In this document: in pieces, positions 5,209 through 6,387 of the stretch | How positions within the stretch are numbered: the stretch's first letter is position 1 | Layout: the number at the start of each line of letters is the position of its first letter | Assembly (NCBI GenBank): GCA_030147335.1 | Contig: JASKZZ010000073.1 | Location: 1-6,387 of the forward strand | Reading direction: 5' to 3' | From: Herpetosiphonaceae bacterium | GTDB taxonomy: Bacteria > Chloroflexota > Chloroflexia > Chloroflexales > Kallotenuaceae | DNA length: 6,387 nt | Translations under genes and position numbers: made by a program | Notes under the pieces: generated by a model | What the model was told of the DNA's origin: nothing | Database searches by the model: none | Seen by the model: only the letters and a program-made list of their open reading frames with translations

Positions 5209-6387
5209 ATGAGGAATGGTGATGCGCCAACAATCCTATGCCTAGCGAGCTACTTTAAGGGAGCGGCATTTATTGAAGCGTGTCATCAGCTTGGTGCTCA
5301 TGTTATTCTCGTGACCAAGGAAAAGCTGGTCGATGAAGCGTGGCCCCGTGAAAGCATCGATGAGTTTTTTACTATGCCTGACCCGGCGCGCCAACCAGAC
5401 ATTGTTCATGCGATTAGCTACCTCGCTCGTACCCGGATAATTCATCAAGTTGTGCCGCTTGACGAGTATGATGCGATGACAGCCGCCGCCGTGCGCGAAC
5501 ATCTTCGCCTCCCAGGATTGGGAGAAAGTACAATGCGTTTCTTTCGTGACAAATTAGCAATGCGCGTTAAGGCTCAGCAGTCAGGAATTCTTGTTCCTGC
5601 ATTTGTTCCAGTATTCAATTACAACCAGCTTCAGCTTTTCATGGAGCAGAATCCAGGGCCATGGCTTCTTAAGCCACGGTCTGAAGCGGCGTCGATGGGC
5701 ATTAAGCAGGTGCAGCATGTTGCGGACTTATGGCCGCTGCTTGACCAACTGGGCGATCAGCAATCGTACTACGTTCTTGAGAGCTTCGTCGCTGGAGATG
5801 TTTACCATGTTGATGCGATTGTGACGGAGGGCGAGATCGTTTTTGCATCGGTTCATAGGTACGGTCAGCCGCCACTTAGCGTCGTCCAAGGAGGAGTGTT
5901 TATTACGCAGACGGTCGTGCACAACTCGGTAATTACGTCTGCGCTGCGAGATATAAACCGAGTGGTTATTGGTGCGTTTGGTATGTCGCATGGAGTAACC
6001 CATGCTGAGTTTATTCATAGCGCGTCGAACGGTGAATTTTACTTTCTGGAATTGGCTGCACGTGTTGGTGGAGCATATATAGACCGGGTCGTCGAATATG
6101 CTACTGAAGTTAACCTGTGGGTTGAATGGGCACGTCTCGAAGTTTCTCTCGCGCGTAACATGCCGTATAATCTACCAGCTTGCAGATCAGACTATGCTGG
6201 TCTCGTGCTATGTCTCGCTCGCGAAGAATACCCGAATCTTTCTGCATATCAAGCGCAAGAGATAGTATATCGTGTAGACAAACCCTTTCATGCCGGACTT
6301 ATCGTCTCGTCGTCGCAGCCAGCTCGAATCGATCAGTTAATTGTCGAATTCAGCGAACGGTTTGCACGAGATTTTTTGAGCGTACAA
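5209..6387 (+). CDS. ATP-grasp domain-containing protein (carboxylate-amine ligase-like), 3' end open
   Basis: An uninterrupted frame of 393 codons from ATG 5209 to the last base of the window, with no stop codon, so the C-terminus is missing. Homologues of about 390-410 residues suggest little is lost. The N-terminal pre-ATP-grasp domain shows 'TILCLASYFKGAAFIEA' (residues 8-24) and 'VVPLDEYDAMTAAAVREHL' (81-99). The ATP-grasp domain follows: 'RFFRDKLAMR' (110-119); 'PWLLKPRSEAASMGIKQV' (151-168) with ATP-binding K155; 'YVLESFVAGDVYHVDAIV' (188-205) with E191; 'THAEFI' (E267); and 'YFLELAARVGGAYID' (278-292) with metal ligand E281 and R285. Such enzymes activate a carboxylate as acyl phosphate and join it to an amine or thiol; the substrate is unknown. 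GGAG (5197-5200) lies 8 nt upstream of the ATG. It is divergent from the FRG gene across 277 nt. The usual Asn of the E-x-N metal motif is replaced by Ala (ELAAR), as I recall for this subfamily. Confidence 0.85.
   Translation, partial: MRNGDAPTILCLASYFKGAAFIEACHQLGAHVILVTKEKLVDEAWPRESIDEFFTMPDPARQPDIVHAISYLARTRIIHQVVPLDEYDAMTAAAVREHLRLPGLGESTMRFFRDKLAMRVKAQQSGILVPAFVPVFNYNQLQLFMEQNPGPWLLKPRSEAASMGIKQVQHVADLWPLLDQLGDQQSYYVLESFVAGDVYHVDAIVTEGEIVFASVHRYGQPPLSVVQGGVFITQTVVHNSVITSALRDINRVVIGAFGMSHGVTHAEFIHSASNGEFYFLELAARVGGAYIDRVVEYATEVNLWVEWARLEVSLARNMPYNLPACRSDYAGLVLCLAREEYPNLSAYQAQEIVYRVDKPFHAGLIVSSSQPARIDQLIVEFSERFARDFLSVQ

Noticed and set aside
5242..6018. Minus-strand frames at 5242-5502 and 5728-6018 and a plus-strand frame at 5591-5824
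   Set aside because: All overlap the continuous ATP-grasp reading frame, which has family motifs along its whole length.
1..6387. tRNA, rRNA, CRISPR array, transposase or attachment site
   Set aside because: No cloverleaf, regularly spaced repeats, transposase-like reading frame or paired terminal repeats were seen on either strand by inspection.

Overview
The window is a moderate-GC (about 50% by eye) bacterial chromosomal stretch with eight protein-coding genes, two of them cut by the window edges. There are no RNA genes, CRISPR arrays or insertion sequences that I can see. The organism is not certain. A HipA-like kinase paired with a DUF3037 protein, a DUF3072 protein, a P1-family peptidase and an exported 3D-domain protein carrying a 'VYLPRL' segment in its linker would fit Chloroflexota. 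That is inference from gene content; none of these families is diagnostic.

Layout, left to right. (1) 1-158, minus: the N-terminal part of a P1 (DmpA/S58-like) peptidase that starts at TTG, preceded by an AT-rich region with a plausible promoter. (2) 335-386: a perfect 24-bp hairpin with a 4-nt loop, best read as the terminator of the next gene. (3) 406-648, minus: a small acidic DUF3072 protein. (4) 831-1980, plus: a two-gene unit in which a HipA-like kinase overlaps a DUF3037 protein by 23 nt; a sigma-70-like promoter lies upstream. (5) 2038-2355, plus: a minimal GNAT-fold acetyltransferase of the YjdJ type. (6) 2444-3127, plus: a METTL/Methyltransf_16-type methyltransferase, preceded by a 9-codon leader frame that has its own ribosome site and stops one base before the gene's ATG. 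(7) 3304-3981, plus: an exported or membrane-anchored 3D-domain (double-psi beta-barrel) protein. (8) 4143-4931, minus: an FRG-domain protein, convergent with the 3D gene across a 13-bp hairpin. (9) 5209-6387+, plus: an ATP-grasp ligase-like protein, divergent from the FRG gene and open at the window end.

This looks like ordinary single-gene accessory content more than one large operon: most genes have their own ribosome sites and gaps of 60-280 nt, and strand changes are frequent. The only tightly coupled pair is the HipA-like kinase and DUF3037. That pair, of unknown biological role, and the FRG / ATP-grasp divergent pair are the best candidates for uncharacterised biology. Nothing in the sequence proves a new system. 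No gap between genes exceeds 300 bases.
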